Assembly: GCA_902496125.1 (NCBI GenBank)
Contig: CABUZU010000082.1
Coordinates: 1 to 8,969 of the forward strand
Length of the DNA: 8,969 nt
Source of the DNA: an uncultured Lachnospiraceae bacterium
GTDB taxonomy: Bacteria > Bacillota > Clostridia > Lachnospirales > Lachnospiraceae
Reading direction: 5' to 3'
In this document: positions 1 through 6,711 of the stretch, one piece after another
Layout of the letters: each line of letters opens with the position of its first letter
Position numbering within the stretch: the stretch's first letter is position 1
Notes under the pieces: model-generated
Told to the model about the DNA's origin: nothing
What the model saw: the letters and a program-made list of their open reading frames with translations, nothing else
The model's database searches: none
Position numbers and translations under genes: made by a program

Positions 1-12
1 ATACACCTCCTA
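1..12 (-). promoter_or_regulatory. Ribosome binding site for the next gene of the operon, off the left edge
   Basis: On the minus strand the dctM stop codon TAG runs directly into GGAGGTG, giving an almost ideal Shine-Dalgarno (TAGGAGGTG). Its start codon would lie just outside the window. The operon therefore continues. In TRAP systems the missing partner of dctQ and dctM is the periplasmic/lipoprotein substrate-binding protein DctP, so that is the natural guess for the next gene, but nothing of it is visible here. Confidence 0.6.
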
Positions 13-1299
13 TATTAAAGCCAAACTAATTTGAGGAATAAAAGTAATCAGTAACAATGCAATTAAAAAGTATACGATCATAGACATTGCTTTTTTTGCA
101 ATTTCTACAACAGGAATATCCGTTAGTGAACTTGCCACAAACAAGTTTACACCAATTGGAGGAGTTACAAAACCAATTGCTAGGTTGACAACCATAATAA
201 TTCCAAAGTGAATCGGGTCTACTCCGATTTGTGTTACAATTGGAAGTAAAATTGGTGTTAAAATTAAAATTGCTGGTGTTGTATCCATAATCATTCCTAC
301 GATTAATAAGAAGACATTGAGTACAAGCAATAAAACAACTGGATTGGTAAAGTGAGTTAATATCCATTCACTCACACTTTGAGGAATTTGCATTAGGGTA
401 AGCACACGAGAAAATGCTACCGAAGTTGCTAAGATAAAAAGAATCGGTGCAAAGGTTCTGATTGCTTCTACCATAATAGACCAAATATCCTTTACCTGAA
501 TGCTATGATAAACAAATAAACTAACAATTAATGCATAAAATACAGAGATTACTGCGGCTTCTGTTGGAGAAGCTACCCCTGAATAAATACAACCTAGAAT
601 AATAATCGGGCTAAGGAGTGCAAAGAAGCTTTCCTTTAATACCTTTAACAGTCCTTTTTCATGAAGTTTTCCAACTACTTCATAAATCTTTTCCTTATCT
701 TCTCCATGTTTCTTGCAATAGTAGATGGAGTAAACCATTAAAAGTCCTCCAATAATAATTCCTGGAATAATTCCTGCTAAGAATAAGTCACTAACCGAAC
801 TGCCAGATGCCATTCCATACATAATAAAAGGAATACTTGGTGGAATAATAACGCCAAGTCCACCAGCAACGGCAACAACTGCGGTTGCAAATTTCTTATC
901 ATATCCAAGCTCTACTAAAATTGGAATTGTCATACTTCCTACCGCTGCAACGGTTGCTGGAGCTGAACCAGAAATGGCTCCATAGAATAGACAAGTAACA
1001 ATGACTGCACAAGGCATTCCTGCGGTCATCTTTCCTAGAAAATAGGCAAATACATCAAAGAGCTTTCTAGAAATTCCACCTTTTGCCATAATGATTCCGG
1101 AAAGTACAAACATCGGAACTGCTAAAAGTGGAAAACTATCAAGCCCTCCTACCATTGAACGAATGACATAGGTTGCACTTGCGGTAAAAGACGCATCAAA
1201 GATTCCAGGAAGAACGGATGCGATTCCTAGTGAAATAGATACCGGAATTGCAATAACAAGACATATAACAAATAAAATAAATACAATAACTGCTGACAT
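10..1299 (-). CDS. dctM: TRAP transporter large permease subunit (DctM family)
   Basis: This is the large membrane subunit of a tripartite ATP-independent periplasmic (TRAP) transporter, the part that carries the ion-coupled substrate path for organic acids. At 429 residues it has the usual DctM length and is hydrophobic throughout, with roughly a dozen membrane segments. Family landmarks are visible: GAISGSAPATVAAVG (about 107-121), IPPSIPFIMYG (152-162), DLFLAGIIPG (171-180), SGVASPTEAA (240-249), MDTTPAILILTP (338-349) and FVTPPIGVNLFVAS (377-390). The ATG follows the dctQ stop with no gap (TAGATG), and its GGAAGGGG ribosome site lies inside the end of dctQ, which suggests translational coupling. 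The operon context (quinate/shikimate dehydrogenase, dehydroquinate dehydratase) suggests a hydroaromatic or related carboxylate as substrate. That is inference, because TRAP membrane subunits alone do not reveal specificity. Confidence 0.95.
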   Translation of the reverse strand: MSAVIVFILFVICLVIAIPVSISLGIASVLPGIFDASFTASATYVIRSMVGGLDSFPLLAVPMFVLSGIIMAKGGISRKLFDVFAYFLGKMTAGMPCAVIVTCLFYGAISGSAPATVAAVGSMTIPILVELGYDKKFATAVVAVAGGLGVIIPPSIPFIMYGMASGSSVSDLFLAGIIPGIIIGGLLMVYSIYYCKKHGEDKEKIYEVVGKLHEKGLLKVLKESFFALLSPIIILGCIYSGVASPTEAAVISVFYALIVSLFVYHSIQVKDIWSIMVEAIRTFAPILFILATSVAFSRVLTLMQIPQSVSEWILTHFTNPVVLLLVLNVFLLIVGMIMDTTPAILILTPILLPIVTQIGVDPIHFGIIMVVNLAIGFVTPPIGVNLFVASSLTDIPVVEIAKKAMSMIVYFLIALLLITFIPQISLALI

Positions 1300-1797
1300 C
1301 TACTTCACCCCTTCCTTCTTTCCTAATGCAACATTTAATTCAATCCACCATCTTTGTGCAATGCGAAATGCTACAAGTATAAAGCTCACAAGTGGAGCTG
1401 CTTGTACATAATACATTGGCAAATTTAACGCAGGACTAGTCTGTCCGCTAATAATTGCAGATAAAAAATATTTCCAAGCAAATGGTAAAAGATACAAAAA
1501 TAACATCAATTCAAATGTATGATTGACTACTTTAAAAATTGCTTTTCCTCGTCTTGGGAATATTGCTACGAACTGCTCAATTTTAATAGAAATGCATTTT
1601 TTAGTACAATAACTAACACTTAGAAAACCTGCCCAGATAAAGATGTATCTGGTCAATTCCTCCGACCACGAAAGAGAGGTGCTCAACACATAACGTGAGA
1701 ACACCTGCACTCCCATAATCAAAGTCATTGCTCCTAAAAATACTACCATTAAGAATTCTTCTAGATTGTCATTTAACCAGAGCAAAACTTTCTTCAA
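1300..1797 (-). CDS. dctQ: TRAP transporter small permease subunit (DctQ family), TTG start
   Basis: This is the small membrane subunit that pairs with DctM in a TRAP transporter. The 165-residue protein has four predicted membrane segments (about 15-35, 50-64, 86-105 and 130-148). It carries the DctQ signature around 35-56: SRYV followed by LSWSEELTRYIFIWAGF. The C-terminal SPALNLPMYYVQAAPLVSF stretch (121-139) is also typical. The start codon is TTG at 1795-1797. It is chosen because AAGGAG sits about 9 bases upstream and the protein then begins at the usual distance before the first membrane segment; no ATG lies nearby in frame. The gene starts 17 bases after the aroD stop and abuts dctM directly, so it belongs to the same operon. 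The TTG start may lower its translation relative to its neighbours. Confidence 0.92.
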   Translation of the reverse strand: MKKVLLWLNDNLEEFLMVVFLGAMTLIMGVQVFSRYVLSTSLSWSEELTRYIFIWAGFLSVSYCTKKCISIKIEQFVAIFPRRGKAIFKVVNHTFELMLFLYLLPFAWKYFLSAIISGQTSPALNLPMYYVQAAPLVSFILVAFRIAQRWWIELNVALGKKEGVK

Positions 1798-1814
1798 ATT
1801 ACCGTTCTCCTTGC

Positions 1815-2576
1815 TTACATACTTTTGTGTAACAGACCTAGTACGGTTTCAAGGTCATGAACGCCCATCTGTCCAGGTGCAGAAGCTTTCTTAGCAGCAC
1901 CAAAGGTAAGTGCTGAACCAAATGCTTCTCCACATGCACGACTGATTACGCCCGTTCCACCCATTGACATCGTAATAATTGGACGATCTGCATAATTTGT
2001 AGCCATCTCTTCGGTTGCACATAATAAAGTAAGTACATCTTTTTTACTCTGTGGCATTACTGCAATCTTAGGAATATCTGCTCCTAATTCTTGCATTTTA
2101 CGAAGTCTTGCTACAATTTCTTCCTGTGATGGTGTCTTGTGGAAATCATGATTAGATGCTACAACTTTTACGCCGTATTCATGTGCACCTGCAATGATAT
2201 CTTTTACGATTTCATCTCCTGTAAAAGCTTCAACGTCTACTAAATCTACATATCCACTTTTAGCAGCTTCTTTATTTAAAGTTGCATAAGCTTCTGGTTC
2301 AATTGCTTTTTCTCCACCTTCTTTTGAGGTACGGAAAGTGAATAAAATTGGAGTTTCTTTTAACGCAGCTCTTAAGTCTACTAATACATCTTTTACTTTT
2401 TCGAAATCAAAAACACCTTCGAACCAATCTACTCTCCATTCTACAACATCTACTGGAATACTGTCAAAGTTTTTTGCTTCGTTTATAATATCTTCCTTTG
2501 TTACACCAACAATAGGAACACAAATCTTAGGAATTCCTTCGCCAATTTTTACATTTCTAACTACTACTGGATTCAT
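1815..2576 (-). CDS. aroD: Type I 3-dehydroquinate dehydratase
   Basis: Cytoplasmic class I dehydroquinase, which interconverts 3-dehydroquinate and 3-dehydroshikimate through a Schiff base. The start at 2576 gives 253 residues. It is preferred over an ATG seven codons upstream because AGGAGG (2583-2588) lies 6 bases before it, and because residue numbers then match the enterobacterial enzyme as I recall it. These are Glu46 and Arg48 in the EWRVD motif, catalytic His143 in ASNHDFHKTP, Schiff-base Lys170 in PKIAVMP, Arg213 in GGTGVISR and Gln236 in SAPGQ. All key residues are present, so the enzyme should be active. It starts 13 bases after the MFS gene stop and is followed by dctQ. No aroB, aroA or aroC is present. 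With the YdiB-like dehydrogenase upstream it more likely serves quinate/shikimate interconversion than biosynthesis, though a biosynthetic role cannot be excluded. Confidence 0.96.
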   Translation of the reverse strand: MNPVVVRNVKIGEGIPKICVPIVGVTKEDIINEAKNFDSIPVDVVEWRVDWFEGVFDFEKVKDVLVDLRAALKETPILFTFRTSKEGGEKAIEPEAYATLNKEAAKSGYVDLVDVEAFTGDEIVKDIIAGAHEYGVKVVASNHDFHKTPSQEEIVARLRKMQELGADIPKIAVMPQSKKDVLTLLCATEEMATNYADRPIITMSMGGTGVISRACGEAFGSALTFGAAKKASAPGQMGVHDLETVLGLLHKSM

Positions 2577-2582
2577 GATTTT

Positions 2583-2588
2583 CCTCCT
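2583..2588 (-). promoter_or_regulatory. Ribosome binding site that fixes the aroD start
   Basis: The minus strand reads AGGAGG, 6 bases before the ATG at 2576. The upstream in-frame ATG at 2597 overlaps the end of the MFS gene and would place this strong site inside the coding sequence. The site therefore supports the shorter 253-residue AroD. Confidence 0.8.
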
Positions 2589-2589
2589 C

Positions 2590-3771
2590 TTATTCATTTG
2601 CTTTCTTTAATAAAGTACCATAACGCATATTTACGAAAATTGCAAGTAATACACCGATTACGGTAATTACAATATTCATTACGATTACGCTTGTTGCTGT
2701 CATTTTAGCAGCTGCACTTAAAATGGTATAGTTACATAAACTAGATGCAATCATAACTAAACTGGTGATCGTTCCTTTAATATTGGCAAATAAATCATTA
2801 ACAGTTGCTGTTGCCATCTGAAGTACACCACCTGCTGCCGAATAACCAATTACAAATGCACCGATATAACAAATCGTTGGAGATTTGATTAAATAAACTA
2901 ATACTAACATCACTACTGAAATTGCTGGGTAGATTACAAGGAAACGTACCTGTTTAAATTTCGTGATTAAAATACTGGTTATAAATAGTGCAACTAAAGT
3001 TCCTGCTGAATAGTAAGTCTGCATAACAGATACAGATTCAGAAGGGATTCCAGCTACTTCTTTACCAAAAGTTTGAGCACAGTTTAACCATAACTGGAAA
3101 GTTGCTGTACTAGTAAAACCAATTAAAATTAATGCAACACTTTCTAATGAGAAGTTTGCATTCTTTAAGCTACTAATAAAGGATTCACTCTTACCAGCAC
3201 TAGCAGTTGTAGGGAATGGTGCAAAGATTGCTAATACACCAAGTACTGCGATTGCAATACCTGCTACAATTGCAAGTGTTAAATAAGACATAGAAGTTCC
3301 TGCTACTACACCTAAGAAGAATGGCATTAATAACTGAGAAATTGAAATAAATAATTTAATTCCCATTGTTGCAATACCAGTATACTTATTAATAATTTCA
3401 GTTACTGCTGGATAAGTTGCAGTATCTAAGAAAGAGTTTGCGATACCACCAAGAACGGCTGCTACATAAGCGATTTGTACGCTTGGTGAAAATGCAATTC
3501 CCATAAAGAATATTACATAAGATGCAACACCAATTAATACAGAAATCTTACGACCTAATCGATCAGATAATGGTCCTGCAAATGGTAAGGAAATCAAACG
3601 TCCAAGACCAAGTGCTGCTGCAACTGCGGTAACTGTCATAACACTTTCAATACCCCATTGTGCTGCTAAGGTTTCTTTTACAACCTGCTGACTTAAAATA
3701 GAGCATCCAATACCATGAATAAAATAGTTTAAATATAGAATCAACGCGGTTGGCAAATATTTCTTATTCAT
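2590..3771 (-). CDS. MFS transporter, YdiN/YdiM-like
   Basis: Major facilitator superfamily membrane transporter of 393 residues with about 12 predicted helices. The loop 2-3 MFS signature is visible as GPLSDRLGRK (66-75), preceded by GLGRLIS (55-61). Two further stretches, GIANSFLDTATYPA (109-122) and GAFVIGYSAAGGVLQ (304-318), closely resemble my memory of E. coli YdiN, whose gene lies next to ydiB and aroD. That recalled similarity, together with its place between a YdiB-type dehydrogenase and aroD here, suggests transport of quinate, shikimate or a product of them. Direction (import or export) cannot be read from sequence. The ATG has an AGAAGGG ribosome site just upstream and lies 17 bases after the dehydrogenase stop. 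A general sugar or drug carrier function is possible but less consistent with the context. Confidence 0.88.
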   Translation of the reverse strand: MNKKYLPTALILYLNYFIHGIGCSILSQQVVKETLAAQWGIESVMTVTAVAAALGLGRLISLPFAGPLSDRLGRKISVLIGVASYVIFFMGIAFSPSVQIAYVAAVLGGIANSFLDTATYPAVTEIINKYTGIATMGIKLFISISQLLMPFFLGVVAGTSMSYLTLAIVAGIAIAVLGVLAIFAPFPTTASAGKSESFISSLKNANFSLESVALILIGFTSTATFQLWLNCAQTFGKEVAGIPSESVSVMQTYYSAGTLVALFITSILITKFKQVRFLVIYPAISVVMLVLVYLIKSPTICYIGAFVIGYSAAGGVLQMATATVNDLFANIKGTITSLVMIASSLCNYTILSAAAKMTATSVIVMNIVITVIGVLLAIFVNMRYGTLLKKANE

Positions 3772-3788
3772 AATCCCTTCTCCTAATT

Positions 3789-4664
3789 TTATTCGTATTT
3801 AATTCCTAATACTTCTTTCATGTGTTCGATTGGCATTTCTTTTCCAGTCCATAGTTTAAATGCTGCTGCACCCTGGAATAACATCATACCAAAACCATTC
3901 ATGCATTTGCATCCTACTTCTTTTGCCATACGAAGAAGTTCAGTTTCTGCTGGAGCATATACCGTATCCGTTACAATTAAGTCAGGTCTTAAGAAAGATT
4001 TATCTGGGATACAAGCTTTTCCTTCTAATGGTTTCATACCTACACCAGTTGCATTAGCAAATAGGTAAGAACTATCAATTTCTCTTCTAAGAGCATCTAA
4101 ATCTGCTAAATCATATAAAGTTGCTTTACAATTTGTCTGGCTGTTGATTTTTTCAACAGTTTCTACTGCATTACCCCAGAATTTATCTTTCATATTGAAG
4201 ATAGAAATTTCTGCTACACCATCAAGTGCTGCCTGAATTTCAATTGCTGTTGCAGCTCCGCCGGCACCAGTGATTGTCATCTTCTTACCAATTACATCGA
4301 TATCGTAATCTTTTAATGACTGCATATATCCGATACCGTCTGTGATGTGACCTACTAATTTACCATTATCATTTACAATGGTATTAACAGCTCCACATAA
4401 TTTTGCTGCTGGTGATAATTCATCTAAATACTTGTGTACAACGGTTTTATTTGGCATAGATACGTTAGAACCAACCAATTTTAATGCACGGATACCTTTA
4501 ACAGCATCTTCTAATGTAGAGTTATCTACTTCGAATGCTAAGTATGCGTAATCAAGTCCTAAATATGCAAATGCTTCATTATGCATTGCTGGAGAACTAG
4601 AATGTCTAATAGGATAAGCCATAAGTCCAATAAGTTCTGTGTGTCCTGTAATTCTTTCTGCCAT
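3789..4664 (-). CDS. ydiB: Quinate/shikimate dehydrogenase (AroE/YdiB family, YdiB-like)
   Basis: NAD(P)-dependent oxidoreductase acting on the 3-position of shikimate/3-dehydroshikimate and, in the YdiB subgroup, quinate/3-dehydroquinate. The 291-residue protein has the N-terminal substrate domain and then a Rossmann domain. Substrate residues are visible: Ser22 and Ser24 in HSSSP, Tyr41, Ser69, catalytic Lys73 in VSMPNK, Asn94 in GAVNTI, Thr108-Asp109 in ITDG and Gln264 in LFQGA. Each is shifted by +2 from YdiB numbering as I recall it. Whole stretches such as ELIGLMAYPIRHS and VGMKPLE look like E. coli YdiB rather than biosynthetic AroE. The nucleotide loop is GAGGAATA (133-140). The cofactor stretch FNMKD (156-160) lacks the NRT-R pattern of NADP-specific AroE and keeps an Asp (160), which favours NAD. 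It is the first gene of the operon, with AAGGAG upstream of the ATG. Databases may label it aroE. Confidence 0.93.
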   Translation of the reverse strand: MAERITGHTELIGLMAYPIRHSSSPAMHNEAFAYLGLDYAYLAFEVDNSTLEDAVKGIRALKLVGSNVSMPNKTVVHKYLDELSPAAKLCGAVNTIVNDNGKLVGHITDGIGYMQSLKDYDIDVIGKKMTITGAGGAATAIEIQAALDGVAEISIFNMKDKFWGNAVETVEKINSQTNCKATLYDLADLDALRREIDSSYLFANATGVGMKPLEGKACIPDKSFLRPDLIVTDTVYAPAETELLRMAKEVGCKCMNGFGMMLFQGAAAFKLWTGKEMPIEHMKEVLGIKYE

Positions 4665-4737
4665 AGTAATAATCTCCTTTGCTTTTGAAAAATTTTTAAT
4701 TTTACTTTGTTAATTCGTTAACAACCTCACTGACCTC

Positions 4738-4766
4738 ATTATACCTCAAAACAAGTGATAGTTCTA
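4738..4766 (-). promoter_or_regulatory. Predicted sigma-A promoter of the ydiB-MFS-aroD-dctQM operon
   Basis: On the minus strand a perfect -10 TATAAT lies at 4743-4738. A weak -35 TAGAAC (3 of 6 consensus bases) sits 17 bases upstream at 4766-4761. Transcription would start near 4731, giving a leader of about 65 bases before the ydiB ATG. A good -10 with a poor -35 and LysR-type sites immediately upstream is the usual pattern of an activator-dependent promoter. Confidence 0.65.
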
Positions 4767-4772
4767 ATATAT
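4758..4772. promoter_or_regulatory. Possible secondary LysR-type site (activation-site-like half site)
   Basis: ATAG-N7-ATAT follows the T-N11-A spacing of LysR boxes (T4759 to A4771) but its second arm is imperfect. Its GATAG half lies 31 bp, about three helical turns, from the GATAG of the stronger palindrome at 4785-4807, and it overlaps the -35 of the ydiB operon promoter. This matches the usual pairing of a recognition site and a weaker activation site in LysR-controlled promoters. Confidence 0.4.
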
Positions 4773-4784
4773 GTTTTTCGGTTT

Positions 4785-4807
4785 TTTGATAGTTTTTTTC
4801 TATCAAA
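4785..4807. promoter_or_regulatory. LysR-type operator: 8-bp inverted repeat with 7-base spacer
   Basis: The sequence reads TTTGATAG, seven T, CTATCAAA: a perfect 8-bp inverted repeat containing ATAG-N7-CTAT, which obeys the T-N11-A rule for LysR operators. Its centre (4796) is about 65 bp upstream of the predicted start of the leftward operon, the classical position of a LysR recognition site, and 52 bp upstream of the lysR-1 start codon. The likely ligand is the product of the divergent lysR at 4848, with activation of the operon and autoregulation. A small transcribed hairpin is a less likely reading, since the loop is a T-run and no gene end lies nearby. Confidence 0.65.
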
Positions 4808-4847
4808 TGTGTTACACTAAACACAAAAAAGAAAGGATAAGGAAATC

Positions 4848-5732
4848 ATGACTTTAAATCAACTCGTCTACTTTCAAACCATTGCTAGACTACAACATTT
4901 TCGTCAGGCTGCCAATACACTTAGTATCTCCCAACCAAGCCTTAGTCATTCTATGAATACACTTGAAGAAGAACTTGGTATTCTTCTTTTTGAAAAAGAA
5001 GGCCGTAATGTACGTCTTACAAAATACGGTAAAATTTTTTTAGAACATGTAGATAGAATTTTAGATGAAATTGAAATTACCAAAAACCGCATGAAACAAT
5101 TATCGAATAACCAAGGCTATGTTGATATTGCTTATGTATTTCCACTTGCCAACGAATATATTCCTAAACTTGTACATCAATTTTTAAATAATGAAAAAAA
5201 CCAAGATATTAACTTTAATTTTCATCAACTCCACACCGAAGAAATGATTGATGGCATTAAGAATGATAAATTTGATATTGCGTTTTGTTCCTATGTTGAA
5301 AATGAACCCGATATCCAATTTATTCCGATTATTAAACAAGAAATGGTTGTCATCACCCCACCAGACCACCCTCTTACAACGAAATCTGCTATTTATTTAG
5401 AAGATTTAGAAAACTATACCCTAATTGGCTATGATAAAACCTCCGGTCTTGGTCAATTTACAAATAAAATCCGTGTTTCTTATAATTTAAACTTAAAAAT
5501 GAGATATGAATGCCCCGATGAACTATCGATTGCTGCTTTAGTAGCAGAAGATTTTGGTATTGCCTTAGTTGCTGATGTAGATATCATTCACAAACGCAAT
5601 GTTGCCATCTTACATTTAGAAGATTCTCCACTTCAGCATATGGTTTATCTTGCCTATCAAAAGGACCGCTACCTCATTCCTGCTGCTAGAAATTTTATTC
5701 AATTTGTTAGAAAACATGGAACACATTTATAA
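4848..5732 (+). CDS. LysR-family transcriptional regulator 1 (divergent from ydiB operon)
   Basis: A 294-residue LysR regulator. The N-terminal winged helix-turn-helix spans about residues 1-60, with the recognition region QAANTLSISQPSLSHSMNTLE (20-40), followed by LFEKEGRNVRLTKYG (47-61) and a linker helix. A periplasmic-binding-protein-like effector domain covers about 90-294, including FDIAFCS (142-148) and AEDFGIALV (233-241). The effector domain resembles the GltC-like subgroup. A ribosome site AAGGAAA precedes the ATG. The gene is divergent from the ydiB operon across 183 bases containing a good LysR palindrome, so it is the prime candidate activator, with quinate, shikimate or an intermediate as possible ligand (inference). 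No clear -10/-35 pair was found for this gene itself. Its stop overlaps the stop of a convergent LysR paralogue, and the two proteins are the same length. Confidence 0.94.
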   Translation: MTLNQLVYFQTIARLQHFRQAANTLSISQPSLSHSMNTLEEELGILLFEKEGRNVRLTKYGKIFLEHVDRILDEIEITKNRMKQLSNNQGYVDIAYVFPLANEYIPKLVHQFLNNEKNQDINFNFHQLHTEEMIDGIKNDKFDIAFCSYVENEPDIQFIPIIKQEMVVITPPDHPLTTKSAIYLEDLENYTLIGYDKTSGLGQFTNKIRVSYNLNLKMRYECPDELSIAALVAEDFGIALVADVDIIHKRNVAILHLEDSPLQHMVYLAYQKDRYLIPAARNFIQFVRKHGTHL

Positions 5733-6611
5733 ATAGGTATTTTTCTTTACAAATTCTACGAACTTTTTAACAATCGGTGCTTGGTAGCCACCTCTTATCT
5801 GTGCCAAATAGATATATCTTGGTGGTCCAGGATTTCGAAGCTCTACTACTTCTACTGGCAATTGCTTTAACAGAGGAATCTCTGGCATAATCGCAATCCC
5901 AAAATCTTGGGCTACCACGCTGGCCATGAAGTTATCTTCTTCAATTTCATAGGCAATATTTGGCGTTAAATTCTCTCTTTCAAACATTCGCTCAATTGCT
6001 GGTCTTAACCCACTATTAGGTGTAAAGAAAATCTGTGGATATTTTACAATTTCACTAACACTTACAACCTCCTCTAATCCAAGTGGATGTCCTTTTGGCA
6101 CAACTAATACCAATTTTTCCTTTCCTACTGGAATAAATTCAATCTCATCCTCATCCTTTACTCTTGAACAAAATGCGAGATCAAACTGTCCATCCTTTAA
6201 TCCTTGGATACTCTTTTTCGTATTTCCTACGGTAAAGTTAAATTTTACTTTTAATTCCTCATGAGACCTTACAAAATCACCTACTAACTGCGGAATAAAC
6301 TCGCCGCCTAACGTATAAATATAACCAATATCAATACGACCTGTTACTTGTCCTGTTAATACCTTCGTCTTTTGTACACCGATTTCTAAAGTTTGTAAGG
6401 CATCTTCTACATAATCTAAGAAAAATCGTCCATACTTAGTTAATGCTACATTTCTTCCTCGTTTTTCAAAAAGCTTTGTACCCATTTCCGCTTCTAATGC
6501 ATTCATTGCATGACTTAATGTGGGCTGTGTAATCTCTAAGCTTTTCGCTGCCTTTGTATAGTGTTCTAGATGTGCGAGTGTTACAAAATAATATAATTGA
6601 TTTAAATTCAT
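5727..6611 (-). CDS. LysR-family transcriptional regulator 2 (divergent from the ene-reductase gene)
   Basis: A 294-residue LysR regulator clearly related to the one at 4848-5732. It has a winged helix-turn-helix at about 1-60 with AAKSLEITQPTLSHAMNALE (21-40), then LFEKRGRNVALTKYG (47-61), and a GltC-like effector domain from about 90 with FDLAFCSRV (143-151) and AQDFGIAIM (234-242). AAAGGAG lies 5 bases before the ATG. It is divergent from the FadH-like reductase gene across 209 bases, the usual arrangement of a LysR gene and its target, so control of that reductase is inferred. Codon use is somewhat richer in G and C than in the neighbouring regulator, which may mean the two copies have different histories rather than a recent tandem duplication. 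The ligand cannot be deduced. Confidence 0.94.
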   Translation of the reverse strand: MNLNQLYYFVTLAHLEHYTKAAKSLEITQPTLSHAMNALEAEMGTKLFEKRGRNVALTKYGRFFLDYVEDALQTLEIGVQKTKVLTGQVTGRIDIGYIYTLGGEFIPQLVGDFVRSHEELKVKFNFTVGNTKKSIQGLKDGQFDLAFCSRVKDEDEIEFIPVGKEKLVLVVPKGHPLGLEEVVSVSEIVKYPQIFFTPNSGLRPAIERMFERENLTPNIAYEIEEDNFMASVVAQDFGIAIMPEIPLLKQLPVEVVELRNPGPPRYIYLAQIRGGYQAPIVKKFVEFVKKNTYL

Positions 6612-6659
6612 CGTATCTCCTTTCTGCCTTTTTGTATTTATTCAAATACTCTTTTTGAT

Positions 6660-6688
6660 AATTTAGCACAAAATATAAATTTTTTCTA
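6660..6688 (-). promoter_or_regulatory. Predicted promoter of lysR-2
   Basis: On the minus strand TAGAAA (6688-6683) is followed after 17 bases by TAAATT (6665-6660), which is preceded by TGC and so resembles an extended -10. Each hexamer matches consensus at 4 of 6 positions. The -35 overlaps the ATAG box at 6688-6702, which would allow autoregulation. The region is very AT-rich, so confidence is limited. Confidence 0.4.
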
Positions 6689-6702
6689 TAGTTTTAATAA
6701 AA
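6688..6702. promoter_or_regulatory. Possible LysR-type site in the lysR-2/reductase divergent region
   Basis: ATAG-N7-AAAA keeps the T-N11-A spacing (T6689 to A6701) but only one arm is well formed. The first 12 bases, ATAGTTTTAATA, differ at a single position from 4758-4769 in the other divergent region. It is centred about 52 bp upstream of the predicted reductase transcription start. The AT-richness makes a chance match possible. Confidence 0.3.
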
Positions 6703-6711
6703 AATATGCAT

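Noticed and set aside
1815..2597. A 260-residue AroD starting at the upstream ATG (2597)
   Set aside because: It overlaps the end of the MFS gene, has no ribosome site, and puts the strong AGGAGG inside the gene. The start at 2576 also restores family residue numbering.
4786..4818. TTGATA and TACACT as a promoter for lysR-1
   Set aside because: The hexamers are 21 bases apart, too far for a normal sigma-A promoter, and the -35 candidate is part of the LysR palindrome.
5184..5369. Small open frame antisense to lysR-1, and similar short frames within other genes
   Set aside because: They lack ribosome sites and recognisable domains and lie wholly inside well-supported genes in other frames.
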